Positions 19,214 to 29,324 of a stretch of 64,000 nt of DNA are shown piece by piece; position 1 is the stretch's first letter, and every line of letters begins with the position of its first letter. Source of the DNA: Pseudomonas capeferrum (GTDB taxonomy: Bacteria; Pseudomonadota; Gammaproteobacteria; Pseudomonadales; Pseudomonadaceae); the NCBI RefSeq assembly GCF_013523055.1, contig NZ_JAAMQM010000004.1:230013-294012 (forward strand), in the 5' to 3' direction. The notes beneath the pieces were generated by a model that was given only the letters and a program-made list of their open reading frames with translations, ran no database searches and had not been told where the DNA came from. A program made the translations under genes and the position numbers.

Positions 19214-19911
19214 GAAATCGACCTCGTACTGGCCTGGCTTCGCTATCGCTACCTCAAGGAAACCCGTCCGCCGCAAGCGGTCGCAGCAGACGCACAAAAC
19301 GGCAACTGGCCGGCGACGCTACGTTATCGCAACGTGCCGCTGAACATCATCGGTATGCTCTGCGTGTTGACCAGCCTTTTCGTGGTCAGCGTGATGATGC
19401 CCAACTACCTGACCGATTATTTGAAGCTGTCGGTGCAGCAGATGGGCTTCGTGATGACGGCCATCGGGCTCGGTGGCTTTCTCGGGCAACTGATCATGCC
19501 AGCCTTGTCTGACCGGATCGGGCGCAAGACGCTGGTGATCATCTCGTTCCTCGCCACCGGGCTGTCGCTGTGGCTGATGATCCACACCGGGGCCGAGCCG
19601 ATGAAATTGTTCCTGCTGCTGTTCCTCCCCACCTTCTGCAACTTCAGCATGATCTGCATGACCGTCGGCCCGCTGACCCGTGAGTCGGTGTGCGTCGCGT
19701 TGACGTCCACTGCGACGGGGCTGGTGGTGGGAATCGGCGAGATTTTCGGAGGGGTATCGCGCCCGCCATCGCCGGCTTCATCGCTCAACATCACGGCATC
19801 GAAAACACCTTGTATCTGACGTTGGGCGGCGTGGCATTGGGGCTGCTGGTGGCGCTGGCGCTGAAGGAAACGGCATCAGGCCGTCAGCGAGTCGTTCTCG
19901 AGAAAGCTTGA
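19203..19911 (+). pseudogene. C-terminal fragment of an MFS transporter, frameshifted
   Basis: From about 19203 the frame reads WLRYRYLKETRPP, then the last six helices of an MFS permease with the loop motif DRIGRKT. The N-terminal half is missing and is replaced by the porin fragment. Near 19753 the frame is lost within GGAGGGGTATC; one additional G would continue into GGGIAPAIAGFIAQHHG and end at 19911. The 3' end overlaps the convergent TetR gene by 36 bases. Not functional as a transporter. Confidence 0.75.
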
Positions 19912-20505
19912 AATCAGGCGCTGCACGGTTTGCGGGACCTGCATCAGGTCGATCTCGGCCTGATTCAGCAGCCATTCGTAGACCATGCCGGTGAGCAACG
20001 CGTTGACGGCAGTGGCGGCGGCCTGGATGTTGCGGTGCGGGCTGCCGTTGGTGTCCTGGTAACGCCAGGTCAATGCGGCGACAAGGTAGCTTTTTATCCT
20101 GTGAAGAATGGTGGTTAGCCGGCAATACACCTGATGGTTGTCGGTCACCAGTTCCGTGCGGTGCAATAGGATCAACGTGATGCGGTGCTGGCGCGGATCA
20201 TTGACGATCTCATGCAGGGCGTCACCGATGGCCTCGCTCAGTTCGGCCAGCGAGGGCGCTTGCGACCGTGAGGTGAAGTGGTCCGGCAGTCGGTCCCAAG
20301 GCAGCTGGCCGCGATCCAATACCGCCTCCAGCAACTGATATTTGTCGCTGAAGTGCCAGTAGATCGCACCTCGCGTCAGTCCGGCGCGCTCGGCGATGTC
20401 GTGAAAGGTCGCATGGGCATAGCCTCTCTCGCTGAACACCTGTTCGGCGGCATCCAGTAACAGACCATGGGTCTTGTCCGCTTCTTCCTTGCACTTTCTC
20501 GCCAT
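19876..20505 (-). CDS. TetR/AcrR family efflux regulator (SrpR/TtgW-like)
   Basis: A 209-residue regulator. The N-terminus has the TetR helix-turn-helix (FHDIAERAGLTRGAIYWHFSDK, about residues 26-47) in the TtgR/MexR-neighbour style beginning MARKCKEEA. The C-terminal ligand domain is helical. It lies 34 bases after the IclR gene, so the pair is likely one transcript divergent from the RND pump, as in srpSR-srpABC and ttgVW-ttgGHI. In those systems the TetR partner is either an antirepressor or inactive; here the protein appears full length. Confidence 0.85.
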   Translation of the reverse strand: MARKCKEEADKTHGLLLDAAEQVFSERGYAHATFHDIAERAGLTRGAIYWHFSDKYQLLEAVLDRGQLPWDRLPDHFTSRSQAPSLAELSEAIGDALHEIVNDPRQHRITLILLHRTELVTDNHQVYCRLTTILHRIKSYLVAALTWRYQDTNGSPHRNIQAAATAVNALLTGMVYEWLLNQAEIDLMQVPQTVQRLISSFLENDSLTA

Positions 20506-20539
20506 CCCGGTTTCTCCGTAGCGCCTTGCACGTATTTTC

Positions 20540-21316
20540 TCAGTTGCCGCCCGCCAGTTTGGCAATTGATTCCTTGCATTCTTTCAGCGCCTGCTTGAAC
20601 TCGAAGGAGCGGATCTGAAAGCGCGAGGTCGGTGCCACCACGGCCACGGCATGGGGGCCCATGAAGGTCGGAATCAGAATCGCGCAGGCGCTGATGCCTA
20701 CGGTGTGTTCCTGATGGTCGAGGGCAAAGCCGTTGGCGCGAATCTGCGCGAGTTCGACCAGCAGCGATTCGATGTCGTGGGTGGCATCGGTCAGCGGGTC
20801 GAGTCTGTCACCCAGCCATTCGCGCACCTGTTCGTCGGTGAGCGTGGAAAGCAGTGCTTTGCCGTCGGCGGTGGCGTACATCGGCAGCGATTGGCCCATG
20901 GGAAACACCACGCGCAATTCGCGTTCGGCAATGACCCGGTCGATGACCACCGTATGTTTGCCGCTGATGCATGACAGCGTGACGCTCTCCTGAAGGTGGT
21001 CGCACAGCGTTTCCAGAGATTTGCGCGCGATGGAGATGATGTCGGTATGGGTCTGGTGGATCAGTTGGGCCAGCGCCGGCCCCAGACGAAAGCCGTTACC
21101 CGGACGCATGGCTTCCACCATCTGTTCGGTTTCCAGCGCCGCGACGATGCGTTGCACCGTGGAGCGGGCCAGGCCGACGTCCTGGGCGATGGCGGCGAGG
21201 CTCAAGCCTTGCGGATTGCGGCCCAGCGCGCGCATGACCGCGCTGGCACGGGCGATCACCTGAATGCCGCCCGAGCGCGATTCGTCGTTGTCGTTGCTGT
21301 CTTTCAGGTTACTCAT
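20540..21316 (-). CDS. IclR family repressor of solvent efflux (SrpS/TtgV-like)
   Basis: A 258-residue IclR-type regulator with an N-terminal winged helix (LSLAAIAQDVGLARSTVQRIV, about residues 38-58) and a C-terminal effector domain (VIAERELRVVFPMGQSLP). The leading DESRSGGIQVIARAS segment and the length closely resemble TtgV/SrpS, which release the pump promoter when they bind aromatic solvents. It is divergent from the RND operon across a 237-base gap. The effector here is inferred, not known. Confidence 0.85.
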   Translation of the reverse strand: MSNLKDSNDNDESRSGGIQVIARASAVMRALGRNPQGLSLAAIAQDVGLARSTVQRIVAALETEQMVEAMRPGNGFRLGPALAQLIHQTHTDIISIARKSLETLCDHLQESVTLSCISGKHTVVIDRVIAERELRVVFPMGQSLPMYATADGKALLSTLTDEQVREWLGDRLDPLTDATHDIESLLVELAQIRANGFALDHQEHTVGISACAILIPTFMGPHAVAVVAPTSRFQIRSFEFKQALKECKESIAKLAGGN

Positions 21317-21436
21317 TGCCTTCCTCGATTCGGCTGTCCGCTGTCGATCCGCGATGCGTGATCGGGGCTCGCGCCGAAGTTTACAGACTCCGCAAATCAG
21401 TCAGCCATCGAAATGCTCGTTGCGTGATTTGCAGTG

Positions 21437-21487
21437 ACCGCATTATGATACACCGCATCGCATTGTGGTTAATTAAATCCTTATATT
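21437..21487. promoter_or_regulatory. Overlapping divergent promoters and candidate operator of the efflux locus
   Basis: In the 237-base gap 21317-21553 an AT-rich core stands out. On the minus strand TTAACC (21472-21467) and TATCAT (21450-21445) are 16 bases apart and could drive the IclR gene. On the plus strand TATATT at 21482-21487 could be the -10 of the pump operon, though a good -35 is not seen. The direct repeat ACCGCAT occurs at 21437 and 21452 (15-base spacing) over the regulator promoter and is a candidate IclR-protein site. Confidence 0.4.
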
Positions 21488-21553
21488 GAAAATTGCTACC
21501 GTCTTCGTGCCGTTTCACGACGACCGGATGGCTGTGTTTCGCAGGAGTTCGAC

Positions 21554-22684
21554 ATGAAGATCAAAACCGACCGAAGCGTCTATCGCGCTCTGCCCTTGGC
21601 GGTGCTGTTACTGGCCGGGTGCAAGGAACCGGAACAAGCCGCTGCCATCGAGACGCCGGAGGTAGGAGTAGTGACCCTCAAGTCCGAACCGGTGCTGTTG
21701 AGCAGCGATCTGCCTGGCCGCACGTCCGCCTTCCGGGTGGCCGAAGTTCGCCCGCAGGTGAGCGGCATCATTCAGAAGCGGCTGTTCAATGAAGGCGGGG
21801 TGGTCAAAAAGGGGCAGCAGCTGTATCAGATCAATCCGTCGAGTTATCAGGCGGCCTATGACAAGGCCAAGGCCAACCTCGACACCACGCGCAATCTGGC
21901 CGAACGCTACAAGCGACTGGTGGAAAGCCGGGCCATCAGCCGTCAGCAGTTCGACGACGCCGATGCCAATTACCGTCAGGCCCAGGCCGACCTGAAAATG
22001 GCTCAGATCAACCTGGAATACACCAAGGTCCTGGCCCCCATCGATGGCCGCATCAGCCGCTCGAGCGTCACCGAAGGTGCGCTGGTCAGCACCAATCAGA
22101 CTGACGCGCTGGCGTCGATCAACCAGCTCGACCCGATCTATGTCGACGTCACACAGGCGTCCACCGAGATGCTGCGCCTTCGACGCGAAGTGGCGTCGGG
22201 GCAACTGAGCATGGCGGGTCCCGATCAGGTAAAAGTGCAACTGACGCTGGAAGACGGCACTGCGTATGGCCAGTCGGGAGCGCTGAAATTCACCGAGGTC
22301 ACGGTCGATCCGGGCACCGGTGCCGTGACCATGCGCGCCGCGTTTCCCAACCCGGACAACATTCTGCTGCCGGGGATGTTCGTCCACGCAAGGCTCGCTG
22401 AAGGCATGCGCGAGCAGGCGATTCTGGTGCCGCAACAGGGCGTGACCCGAGACCTCAAGGGGCTGGCGACCGCGCTGGTGGTGGGGCCCGACAACAAAGC
22501 CCAACTGCGGGAAATCAACGTCATGCGCACCATCGGCAATCAATGGCTGGTGGAGTCGGGACTGAATGTCGGTGATCGGGTCATCACCGAGGGCTTGCAG
22601 CGGGTCAAGCCCGGCATGGAATTGATTCCTGTCGCCGCACGCAACGTCGCCGCCAATCCGGCGATGGCCAGTTCAGCACCCTGA
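21554..22684 (+). CDS. RND efflux periplasmic adaptor (SrpA/TtgG/MexA type)
   Basis: A 376-residue membrane-fusion lipoprotein: signal with lipobox LLLAGC at about residue 20, then GRTSAFRVAEVRPQVSGII and the lipoyl/hairpin/barrel domains of the MexA family. It links the RND pump to the outer-membrane channel. GCAGGAG precedes the ATG by 7 bases. First gene of the pump operon; the next gene begins 58 bases on. Confidence 0.9.
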   Translation: MKIKTDRSVYRALPLAVLLLAGCKEPEQAAAIETPEVGVVTLKSEPVLLSSDLPGRTSAFRVAEVRPQVSGIIQKRLFNEGGVVKKGQQLYQINPSSYQAAYDKAKANLDTTRNLAERYKRLVESRAISRQQFDDADANYRQAQADLKMAQINLEYTKVLAPIDGRISRSSVTEGALVSTNQTDALASINQLDPIYVDVTQASTEMLRLRREVASGQLSMAGPDQVKVQLTLEDGTAYGQSGALKFTEVTVDPGTGAVTMRAAFPNPDNILLPGMFVHARLAEGMREQAILVPQQGVTRDLKGLATALVVGPDNKAQLREINVMRTIGNQWLVESGLNVGDRVITEGLQRVKPGMELIPVAARNVAANPAMASSAP

Positions 22685-22742
22685 TACATCCGCGTTTCAC
22701 GCAATGACGCTGCGGCGTTCCACGCTTTTCAGGTAACTCTTC

Positions 22743-25700
22743 ATGGCTAACTTTTTCATCAACAGGCCGATCTTCGCCTGGGTGATCGCGATCGTGATCA
22801 TGCTGGCTGGCGGGCTGGCAATCCTCAAGCTCCCGGTCAACCAGTACCCCAACATCGCCGCGCCTGCGGTCAACATCACCGTCACTTATCCGGGGGCGTC
22901 AGCACAGACTGTGCAGGACACCGTGGTTCAGGTGATCGAACAGCAACTGAACAACCTCGATGGCCTGCGTTACATGTCATCTGAGAGCAACAGCGATGGC
23001 AGCACCAACATCACTGTGACCTTCGATCAGGGAACCAATCCCGATATTGCCCAGGTCCAGGTGCAGAACAAACTGCAATTGGCCACGCCTTTGCTGCCTC
23101 AGGAAGTGCAGAAACAGGGTCTGCGGGTGGCTAAGTACCAGATCAACTTCATGCTGATCGTGGGGCTGTATTCCGAAGACGGCTCGATGGACGATTTCGA
23201 CATCGGCAACTACATCGCTTCAAATATGAAAGACCCGATCACGCGTACCCGAGGTGTCGGCGACTTCCTCTTGCTCGGGGCGCAATACGCGATGCGCATC
23301 TGGGTCGATCCCGCGAAGTTGGAAAGCTATCAGCTGACTCCGCAAGACGTGATCAACGCCGTGCAGTCGGAAAACGTGCAGGTGTCATCCGGCTCGCTGG
23401 GCGGCCTGCCGACGCGTAAGCAAGTACAGCTCAACGCTACGGTGCTGGGCAGCTCACGGATGAAAACCGCCGAAGAGTTCAACGAGATTCTGGTTAAGGT
23501 CAATCCGGATGGCTCACAGGTCCGGGTGAAAGACGTCGCGATAGTCAGCCTTGGCGCGGAGAACTTCTCGATTTCCGGTACCTACAACGGCAAGCCCGCA
23601 GCAGCCATCGCGCTGCGTCTCGCCACCGGTGCCAACCTGCTGGAAACCGTGAAGGGCGTGCGTCAGACCGTTGCCGAGCTGGAGCCGTACTTTCCCAAAG
23701 GGCTGAAGGTCGTCTTTCCCTACGACACCTCGCCCGTGGTCAGCGCCTCGATTCATGAGGTGGTGAAGACCTTGCTTGAAGGCATTCTGCTGGTGTTTCT
23801 GGTCATGTACCTGTTCATGCAGAACATCCGTGCCACGCTGATTCCGACCCTTGCAGTTCCGGTGGTGTTGCTCGGTACGTTCGGGATTCTTGCAGCCTTC
23901 GGTTTCACCATCAATACCTTGACCATGTTCGGCATGGTGTTGGCCATCGGATTGCTGGTGGACGACGCGATCGTGGTGGTGGAAAACGTCGAACGGGTCA
24001 TGTCCGAGGACGGATCCTCGCCCAAGGAAGCGACACGCAAATCCATGGGCCAGATTCAGGGGGCGTTGGTGGGGATCGCCCTGGTGCTGTCGGCGGTGTT
24101 CGTGCCAATGGCCTTTTTCGGGGGCGCGACGGGGATCATCTATCGGCAGTTTTCCGTGACCATCGTCTCGGCCATGGCGCTGTCGGTGTTGGTGGCGCTG
24201 ATCTTCACCCCTGCGCTGTGCGCGACCATTCTCAAACCTGTCAGTCACGATCACCACCAAAAGAAAGGCTTCTTCGGTTGGTTCAACCGCACCTTTGATC
24301 GCGGGGCCGATAAATACAAGGCCGGGGTTGCCGGGATCGTTCGACGCAAGGGGATGTTCCTTCTCGTGTATCTGGGCGTGGTGGTGGCGATGACGCTGCT
24401 GTTTCTGAAAATTCCCACTGCGTTTCTGCCGGATGAGGATCAAGGCACCATGATCGTTCAGGTGCAGATGCCGCCGAATACTTCAGCACAACGGACACAA
24501 GTGGTTCTGGACGACGTACGCGATTACGTATTGAAGCAGGAGGCGGGCATCGTCGAGTCGGCGTACACGGTCAACGGTTTCAACTTCGCCGGTCGCGGAC
24601 AGAGCTCGGGCATGCTGTTCGTCGGCCTCAAACCATGGGAAGAGCGCAGCGGTGCCGAAACGTCGGTGTTCGCGCTGAGCCAACGCATTCAGGCTCACGC
24701 CAACCAGATCAAGGATGGCACAGTCATCGCCATCGTCCCACCGGCCATCCTGGAGATGGGTAACGCCAGCGGTTTCGATATGTACCTGCAGGACAACGTG
24801 GGCATGGGTCACGAAAAACTGATGGAGGCGCGTAATCAGTTCCTGCAGCTGGCCGCGCAGGAGCCGACGCTGGTCCGTGTACGGCCTAACGGTCTGAACG
24901 ACGAGCCGCAGTATCAGATCACCATCGACAAGGAAAAAGCCCGCGCGCTGCAGGTCAGTATCAGTGACATCAATGACACCATGAGCACGGCGTGGGGATC
25001 GTCCTACGTTAACGATTTCATCGACCGTGGCCGGGTCAAGAAGGTTTACGTGCAGGGCACGATCGACGGGCGTATCGCGCCGGAAGACTTCGCCAAATGG
25101 TATGTGCGTAACGCGCAAGGGCAGATGGTCAAGTTCTCGGCCTTCGCCTCGGGCCACTGGACTTACGGATCGCCCAAGCTTGAGCGTTACAACGGTGTGC
25201 CTGGTGTGGAAATCATGGGCGAGCCTGCACCGGGCTACAGCTCCGGGGATGCCATGGCGGCAGTTGACCGAATCGCCAGACAGCTGCCCGATGGTGTGGG
25301 CGTACGCTTCACCGGTATTTCCTATGAGGAACGCATGTCCGGTTCTCAGGCGCCGGCGCTGTACGCGATTTCGATCTTGATCGTGTTCCTGTGTCTGGCG
25401 GCCCTCTACGAGAGCTGGTCGGTGCCGGTGTCCGTCATCATGGTCGTTCCTCTCGGTGTGATCGGCGCGGTCGTCGCGACCTTGTTGCGCGGGCTGTCCA
25501 ACGACGTGTTCTTCCAGGTGGGTTTGCTGACCACCGTCGGACTCTCGGCCAAGAATGCGATCCTTATCGTCGAGTTCGCCAAGGCATTGCATGAAGAGCA
25601 AGGCAAACCGCTGATGGAAGCGGCTGTGGAAGCGGCGCGCCTGCGTTTGCGGCCGATCATCATGACCTCGCTGGCGTTCATGCTGGGCGTGTTGCCCTTG

Positions 25701-25892
25701 GCCATTTCCAACGGTGCCGGTTCCGGCAGCCAGCACTCCATCGGTACCGGTGTGATCGGCGGCATGATCACGGCCACGTTCCTGGCGGTGTTCTTCGTGC
25801 CGATGTTCTTCGTGGTGATCTGCAAGCTGTTTGGCAAGAAGACACCAGACCAGCCCCATGACCAGGCGCAAATCCAGGGAGAGCAGCCATGA
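22743..25892 (+). CDS. RND multidrug/solvent efflux pump, inner-membrane subunit (HAE1)
   Basis: A 1049-residue proton-driven trimeric exporter of the AcrB/MexB/TtgH/SrpB family, full length. It starts [14 protein letters not shown]. Twelve membrane helices are arranged in two halves. The proton-relay acids are in [17 protein letters not shown] (helix 4) and the relay lysine is in [15 protein letters not shown] (helix 10). Its stop overlaps the start of the channel gene by 4 bases (ATGA). With the IclR/TetR pair next door the likely substrates are organic solvents and lipophilic antibiotics (inference). Confidence 0.93.
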   Translation: MANFFINRPIFAWVIAIVIMLAGGLAILKLPVNQYPNIAAPAVNITVTYPGASAQTVQDTVVQVIEQQLNNLDGLRYMSSESNSDGSTNITVTFDQGTNPDIAQVQVQNKLQLATPLLPQEVQKQGLRVAKYQINFMLIVGLYSEDGSMDDFDIGNYIASNMKDPITRTRGVGDFLLLGAQYAMRIWVDPAKLESYQLTPQDVINAVQSENVQVSSGSLGGLPTRKQVQLNATVLGSSRMKTAEEFNEILVKVNPDGSQVRVKDVAIVSLGAENFSISGTYNGKPAAAIALRLATGANLLETVKGVRQTVAELEPYFPKGLKVVFPYDTSPVVSASIHEVVKTLLEGILLVFLVMYLFMQNIRATLIPTLAVPVVLLGTFGILAAFGFTINTLTMFGMVLAIGLLVDDAIVVVENVERVMSEDGSSPKEATRKSMGQIQGALVGIALVLSAVFVPMAFFGGATGIIYRQFSVTIVSAMALSVLVALIFTPALCATILKPVSHDHHQKKGFFGWFNRTFDRGADKYKAGVAGIVRRKGMFLLVYLGVVVAMTLLFLKIPTAFLPDEDQGTMIVQVQMPPNTSAQRTQVVLDDVRDYVLKQEAGIVESAYTVNGFNFAGRGQSSGMLFVGLKPWEERSGAETSVFALSQRIQAHANQIKDGTVIAIVPPAILEMGNASGFDMYLQDNVGMGHEKLMEARNQFLQLAAQEPTLVRVRPNGLNDEPQYQITIDKEKARALQVSISDINDTMSTAWGSSYVNDFIDRGRVKKVYVQGTIDGRIAPEDFAKWYVRNAQGQMVKFSAFASGHWTYGSPKLERYNGVPGVEIMGEPAPGYSSGDAMAAVDRIARQLPDGVGVRFTGISYEERMSGSQAPALYAISILIVFLCLAALYESWSVPVSVIMVVPLGVIGAVVATLLRGLSNDVFFQVGLLTTVGLSAKNAILIVEFAKALHEEQGKPLMEAAVEAARLRLRPIIMTSLAFMLGVLPLAISNGAGSGSQHSIGTGVIGGMITATFLAVFFVPMFFVVICKLFGKKTPDQPHDQAQIQGEQP

Positions 25893-27298
25893 AAACCAGT
25901 CGTCTGAGCGCTGCCGTGCTGGTAGCGCTGATCGGCCTGAGCGGCTGCTCCCTGATTCCCCAATACCAACGTCCGCAAGCCCCGGTCGATCAGACCTGGG
26001 ACATGCCCGCTGACGCACAAGCCAACGCCCACCGCTTGAACTGGGAGCAGTTTTTCCAGAGTACGGTGCTCAAGGATCTGATCAACCAGTCATTGACCAA
26101 TAACCGCGACTTGCAGGTCGCGGCATTGAACATCGAGAAAGCCCAGGCCCAGTACCGGATTTCCCGGGCTGACCTCCTGCCGACCATCATCGCTTCAGGT
26201 GCGGGTGACAGCCAGCGTGTTCCGGAGGACCTGAGTACCACGGGCGATAACCGGATCACTCATCAATACAGCGCAGGTGTCGGTTTTACCGCCTACGAAC
26301 TGGACTTTTTTGGCCGTGTGCGCAGCCTCGATCAACAGGCGCTGGAACGCTATCTCTCGACGGTCGGGGCCCAGCGCAGCGTCAAGGTGGCGCTGATCGC
26401 CGAGGTTGCCCGCGCGTATTTCCAGCTGCAGGCCGATCAGCAATTGTTGGCCATTTCACGCCAGACGTTGACCAGTCAACAAGACAGCTATGCGCTGGTG
26501 AAAAGCAGCTACGATCAGGAGGTCGCGACCGAACTTGACCTGAGTCAGGCCGAAAGCACCGTGCGCACGGCCGAGGCTGCACAGGCGCGCTACGAGCGTC
26601 AGGTGGCCCAGGGCAAGAACGCCTTGGTATTGCTGGTGGGTAAACCATTGGCGCCGGAATACTTCGCGGCGATAGATCTGGATGCGTTGCATGTCGATGA
26701 GCAGCTCCCCGTGGGCCTGCCCTCCGATCTGCTGATGTACCGACCGGATATCCTGAGTGCGGAGCACGAGCTTAAAGCTGCGAACGCCAACATTGGTGCG
26801 GCGCGTGCGGCGTTTTTTCCGAGCATCACGCTGACTGCGTCGGCCGGGTCGGCCAGCGCTGACCTGGGGCAGTTGTTTGCGGGCGGGCAGGGGGTGTGGA
26901 GCTTCGTGCCGTCGATCAACATTCCGATCTTCAATGCCGGGCGCAACCAAGCCAATCTGGATGTTGCCAAGGTGCAGAAGTCCATCGAGATCGCCAACTA
27001 TCAGAAGGCGATTCAGGTGGCGTTCCGCGAAGTCGCGGACAGCTTGACGGCGCGCGACTCTCTCAACACCCAGGTGATCGCCGAAACCCTCCTAGTGCAG
27101 GCTAATCAGCGCAATTACAAGTTGGCTGACAGTCGTTATAAAGAGGGCGTCGATACCTATCTGAACTCGCTGGACGCCCAGCGCAATCTGTTCAGTTCCC
27201 AGCAGAGCTTGATCACCACCAAGCTGTCACGGATCAACAATCTAGTGTCGCTGTACAAGGCATTGGGCGGAGGTGAGGGCGCGGACATCAATCTCTAA
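25889..27298 (+). CDS. RND efflux outer-membrane channel lipoprotein (OprM/TtgI/SrpC type)
   Basis: A 469-residue TolC-like channel with a lipoprotein signal ([11 protein letters not shown], lipidated Cys about residue 21) and two OEP repeats (about residues 60-245 and 270-460). Family phrases are [11 protein letters not shown] and [22 protein letters not shown]. Full length. Translationally coupled to the pump gene. It ends the operon, with a terminator 43 bases on. Confidence 0.91.
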   Translation: MKTSRLSAAVLVALIGLSGCSLIPQYQRPQAPVDQTWDMPADAQANAHRLNWEQFFQSTVLKDLINQSLTNNRDLQVAALNIEKAQAQYRISRADLLPTIIASGAGDSQRVPEDLSTTGDNRITHQYSAGVGFTAYELDFFGRVRSLDQQALERYLSTVGAQRSVKVALIAEVARAYFQLQADQQLLAISRQTLTSQQDSYALVKSSYDQEVATELDLSQAESTVRTAEAAQARYERQVAQGKNALVLLVGKPLAPEYFAAIDLDALHVDEQLPVGLPSDLLMYRPDILSAEHELKAANANIGAARAAFFPSITLTASAGSASADLGQLFAGGQGVWSFVPSINIPIFNAGRNQANLDVAKVQKSIEIANYQKAIQVAFREVADSLTARDSLNTQVIAETLLVQANQRNYKLADSRYKEGVDTYLNSLDAQRNLFSSQQSLITTKLSRINNLVSLYKALGGGEGADINL

Positions 27299-27340
27299 GT
27301 ATCTTTCTCCCTGAAACTCTCCACGAGCGTTTCCTCCCTT

Positions 27341-27375
27341 GGGCCCATGAATTTCTTTGCCATGGGCCCTTTTTT
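27341..27375 (+). terminator. Rho-independent terminator of the RND efflux operon
   Basis: GGGCCCATG and CATGGGCCC form a perfect 9-bp stem with an 11-base loop, followed by six T. The remainder of the gap 27299-27608 shows no convincing gene. Confidence 0.88.
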
Positions 27376-27608
27376 GTTCCTGGTTTGTCAGCAGTACATT
27401 CGCAACCCACCAGTGCGCAACCGCCAATACGATGAGCCAACAGGTTGATAAGGCGTCTGAGATGAAATCCATTTTATTCTCGTGTCCGTTATAGGCTTTC
27501 ATCGGCACACCCGAATGGCTGCTTCTGGCCGATATCAGGCACTCGCAAGGGGCTGCTATCAACCCAAAGCAGTCATCTTGCGAATCATGAGGCCGACGCC
27601 AAAAGGAC

Positions 27609-28559
27609 TTAGACGCCTTCAGCCCCCTGCCGCAGAATTTGCATCAGCTGTCCAACAACGATGGCTTCGACAGCACCTTCACTGGCGCCCGCCTCAAAAG
27701 CAGCGCAACAAGCCGATGCATCGCCGTCGCAAATACGGTAGACAGCAATGACACTGCCTGGCCCGCAGCCTGTGTGCCCGCATAGGGAATATCCGCCATC
27801 AATCGATCCCTGCATCACACCTAGGCCATAGCCCGGCGTGATCCATGGGCGCCCGGGAATCGGGCCGCCCAATATTCGTGCTGTCTGCATTTCCTGGAGC
27901 AAGCCCGTGGAGAGCAGGTCTCCGCAGAGGAGTCGATCCAGAAATAGCGCTGCTTGAGAAATTGGGCCGATTAACAGGCCGTGATAAACCCAGGCGGGGT
28001 CATAATTTGAGGTGCTTTCAAGATGAGTCGTTTGTAAGTCTGCTCGCGTTTTAGCAAAGCGAACGTTCGACAGACCCAGAGGGGAAAGTGCCCGTTGAAT
28101 CACCGCTTCATCAAGCGTCAGATCAGTTAGCCGTTCAATTAGCCTGCCGATGAGTAAGTAGCCCACATTCGAGTAACGCCAACCCGTTCCGGGACTGTAT
28201 CGAAGTCGAGCACCGTCAAGGCGTTGCATCATTTCATTTGCCGACCAGGCTGGCTCACTGTTCGTAACGGCGGCGTGATACTCCGCAAGTTCGCCGTAAT
28301 CAGCCAGACCCGCCTCATGCCGCAGAAGCTGGCGTAACGTGAAAGGCTGAGCAAGAATTGGGTCGTCCAATCGGATCAGCCCGTCACGCACCAACGATAG
28401 GGCTGTCGCAGCCAAGACTGTTTTCGTAAAACTCCACCAGGGGACCATTAGTTCTAATCGATCAGGCGTTTGTGGCTGACCATTTGATACGAGTGAACTG
28501 AGCATTGGCGTCCTTGGAATGTTGAGCGGATCGACAGCTCGACAAGATATCTCATTCAC
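27609..28559 (-). CDS. Beta-lactamase-fold serine hydrolase (class C / EstB-like)
   Basis: A 316-residue protein of the serine beta-lactamase-related (penicillin-binding-protein-like) family. The nucleophile motif is SFTK (SxxK, about residue 43) and the tyrosine motif is YSNVG (about residue 129). LRQLLRHEAGLADYG is the family's LLxHTSGL equivalent with Glu-Ala in place of Thr-Ser. No signal peptide is visible, so it is probably a cytoplasmic esterase or peptidase, not an exported beta-lactamase. Codon use is less GC-biased than in core neighbours, consistent with the accessory segment. Confidence 0.8.
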   Translation of the reverse strand: MNEISCRAVDPLNIPRTPMLSSLVSNGQPQTPDRLELMVPWWSFTKTVLAATALSLVRDGLIRLDDPILAQPFTLRQLLRHEAGLADYGELAEYHAAVTNSEPAWSANEMMQRLDGARLRYSPGTGWRYSNVGYLLIGRLIERLTDLTLDEAVIQRALSPLGLSNVRFAKTRADLQTTHLESTSNYDPAWVYHGLLIGPISQAALFLDRLLCGDLLSTGLLQEMQTARILGGPIPGRPWITPGYGLGVMQGSIDGGYSLCGHTGCGPGSVIAVYRICDGDASACCAAFEAGASEGAVEAIVVGQLMQILRQGAEGV

Positions 28560-28741
28560 TCTTCTTCACCAGAGTGAAAAGTCAGCCGTTTGTACTGTCC
28601 TGAACGACTGCCTGCCTGTCGCCCACAACACTGACGACATCCCAATCTTCGTCGCGCCAATGTCCAACATGATCAAATAGTGGATTTGCCTCAACATACC
28701 GCCAGATGACGTGGAGAAGATCTCCTGACTTCGTTCACTGA

Positions 28742-29102
28742 CTCCCACGGAAGGCGTTGATATCGCCGGCGCATAAGGAGTCTAGGCGGTCGGCGTCGGT
28801 GGGTGCACGTGTGGCCTGGGCCAGCAGTCGCTCGTCCAGGGTCACGCCCAGGTGCTGCAGGCGCAGCGCCGTGAGCGGGTGAGTATCGAACGGGTGGGCG
28901 ATCACGCGTCATTACCTGCTTGCGCTCGCTGATCGACAGCTGCTGCAGTAACGTATCGCTCGGATTGGCGAACCACTGGCGCATGACCTGCGCCTCCTCC
29001 AACACGCTGCCGGCACGCCTGCCCTGGAGGCTGGTCCCAGCCTGTCAGGGCCAGCGGCAGCAGCATCGTCAGTGCCCACCTCAACCTTCGCGCGCGACCC
29101 AT
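28742..29102 (-). pseudogene. Decayed gene remnant with M48-peptidase-like C-terminus
   Basis: Three frames carry connected pieces: an N-terminal hydrophobic leader (RLRWALTMLLPLALTG) from 29102, then VLEEAQVMRQWFANPSDTLL in a second frame, then AHPFDTHPLTALRLQHLGV in a third frame ending at 28742. The last piece resembles the HP-DTHP-L-RL ending of M48 (HtpX/YcaL-like) metallopeptidases. No HEXXH is present, so the catalytic part is gone. Identity is tentative; the broken state is clear. Confidence 0.5.
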
Positions 29103-29105
29103 CGT

Positions 29106-29305
29106 TTAGTCCGCCTTGAGGTGGTCGGTCAGAAACGCCTGAGCATTGCTCGGATTGGACAGGGATCTGTCATAACCGACATTCAGCGGCTGTGCTTCGC
29201 CCGGCAGGTACAGCTCGCCGCATCCATTGCGCAGAATCAATACCACGAATTTCTGACCCTCGAACGTTGTGGAGTAGCGGATGCCCTTGGCGGTTTTCTC
29301 GACAG
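29106..29305 (-). pseudogene. C-terminal remnant of an unrecognised gene
   Basis: An open stretch translating to KGIRYSTTFEGQKFVVLILR and ending QAFLTDHLKAD before a TAA at 29106. It has no start codon of its own and an in-frame stop shortly upstream, so the 5' part is lost. It lies between the TonB receptor stop and the previous remnant, at the right edge of the accessory segment. Confidence 0.4.
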
Positions 29306-29324
29306 TTGAAAGAAAACACAGACC

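Noticed and set aside
27242..27502. A frame with one hydrophobic segment between the efflux operon and the beta-lactamase-fold gene
   Set aside because: It runs antisense over the operon's terminator and the channel gene end, with no ribosome site or recognisable similarity.
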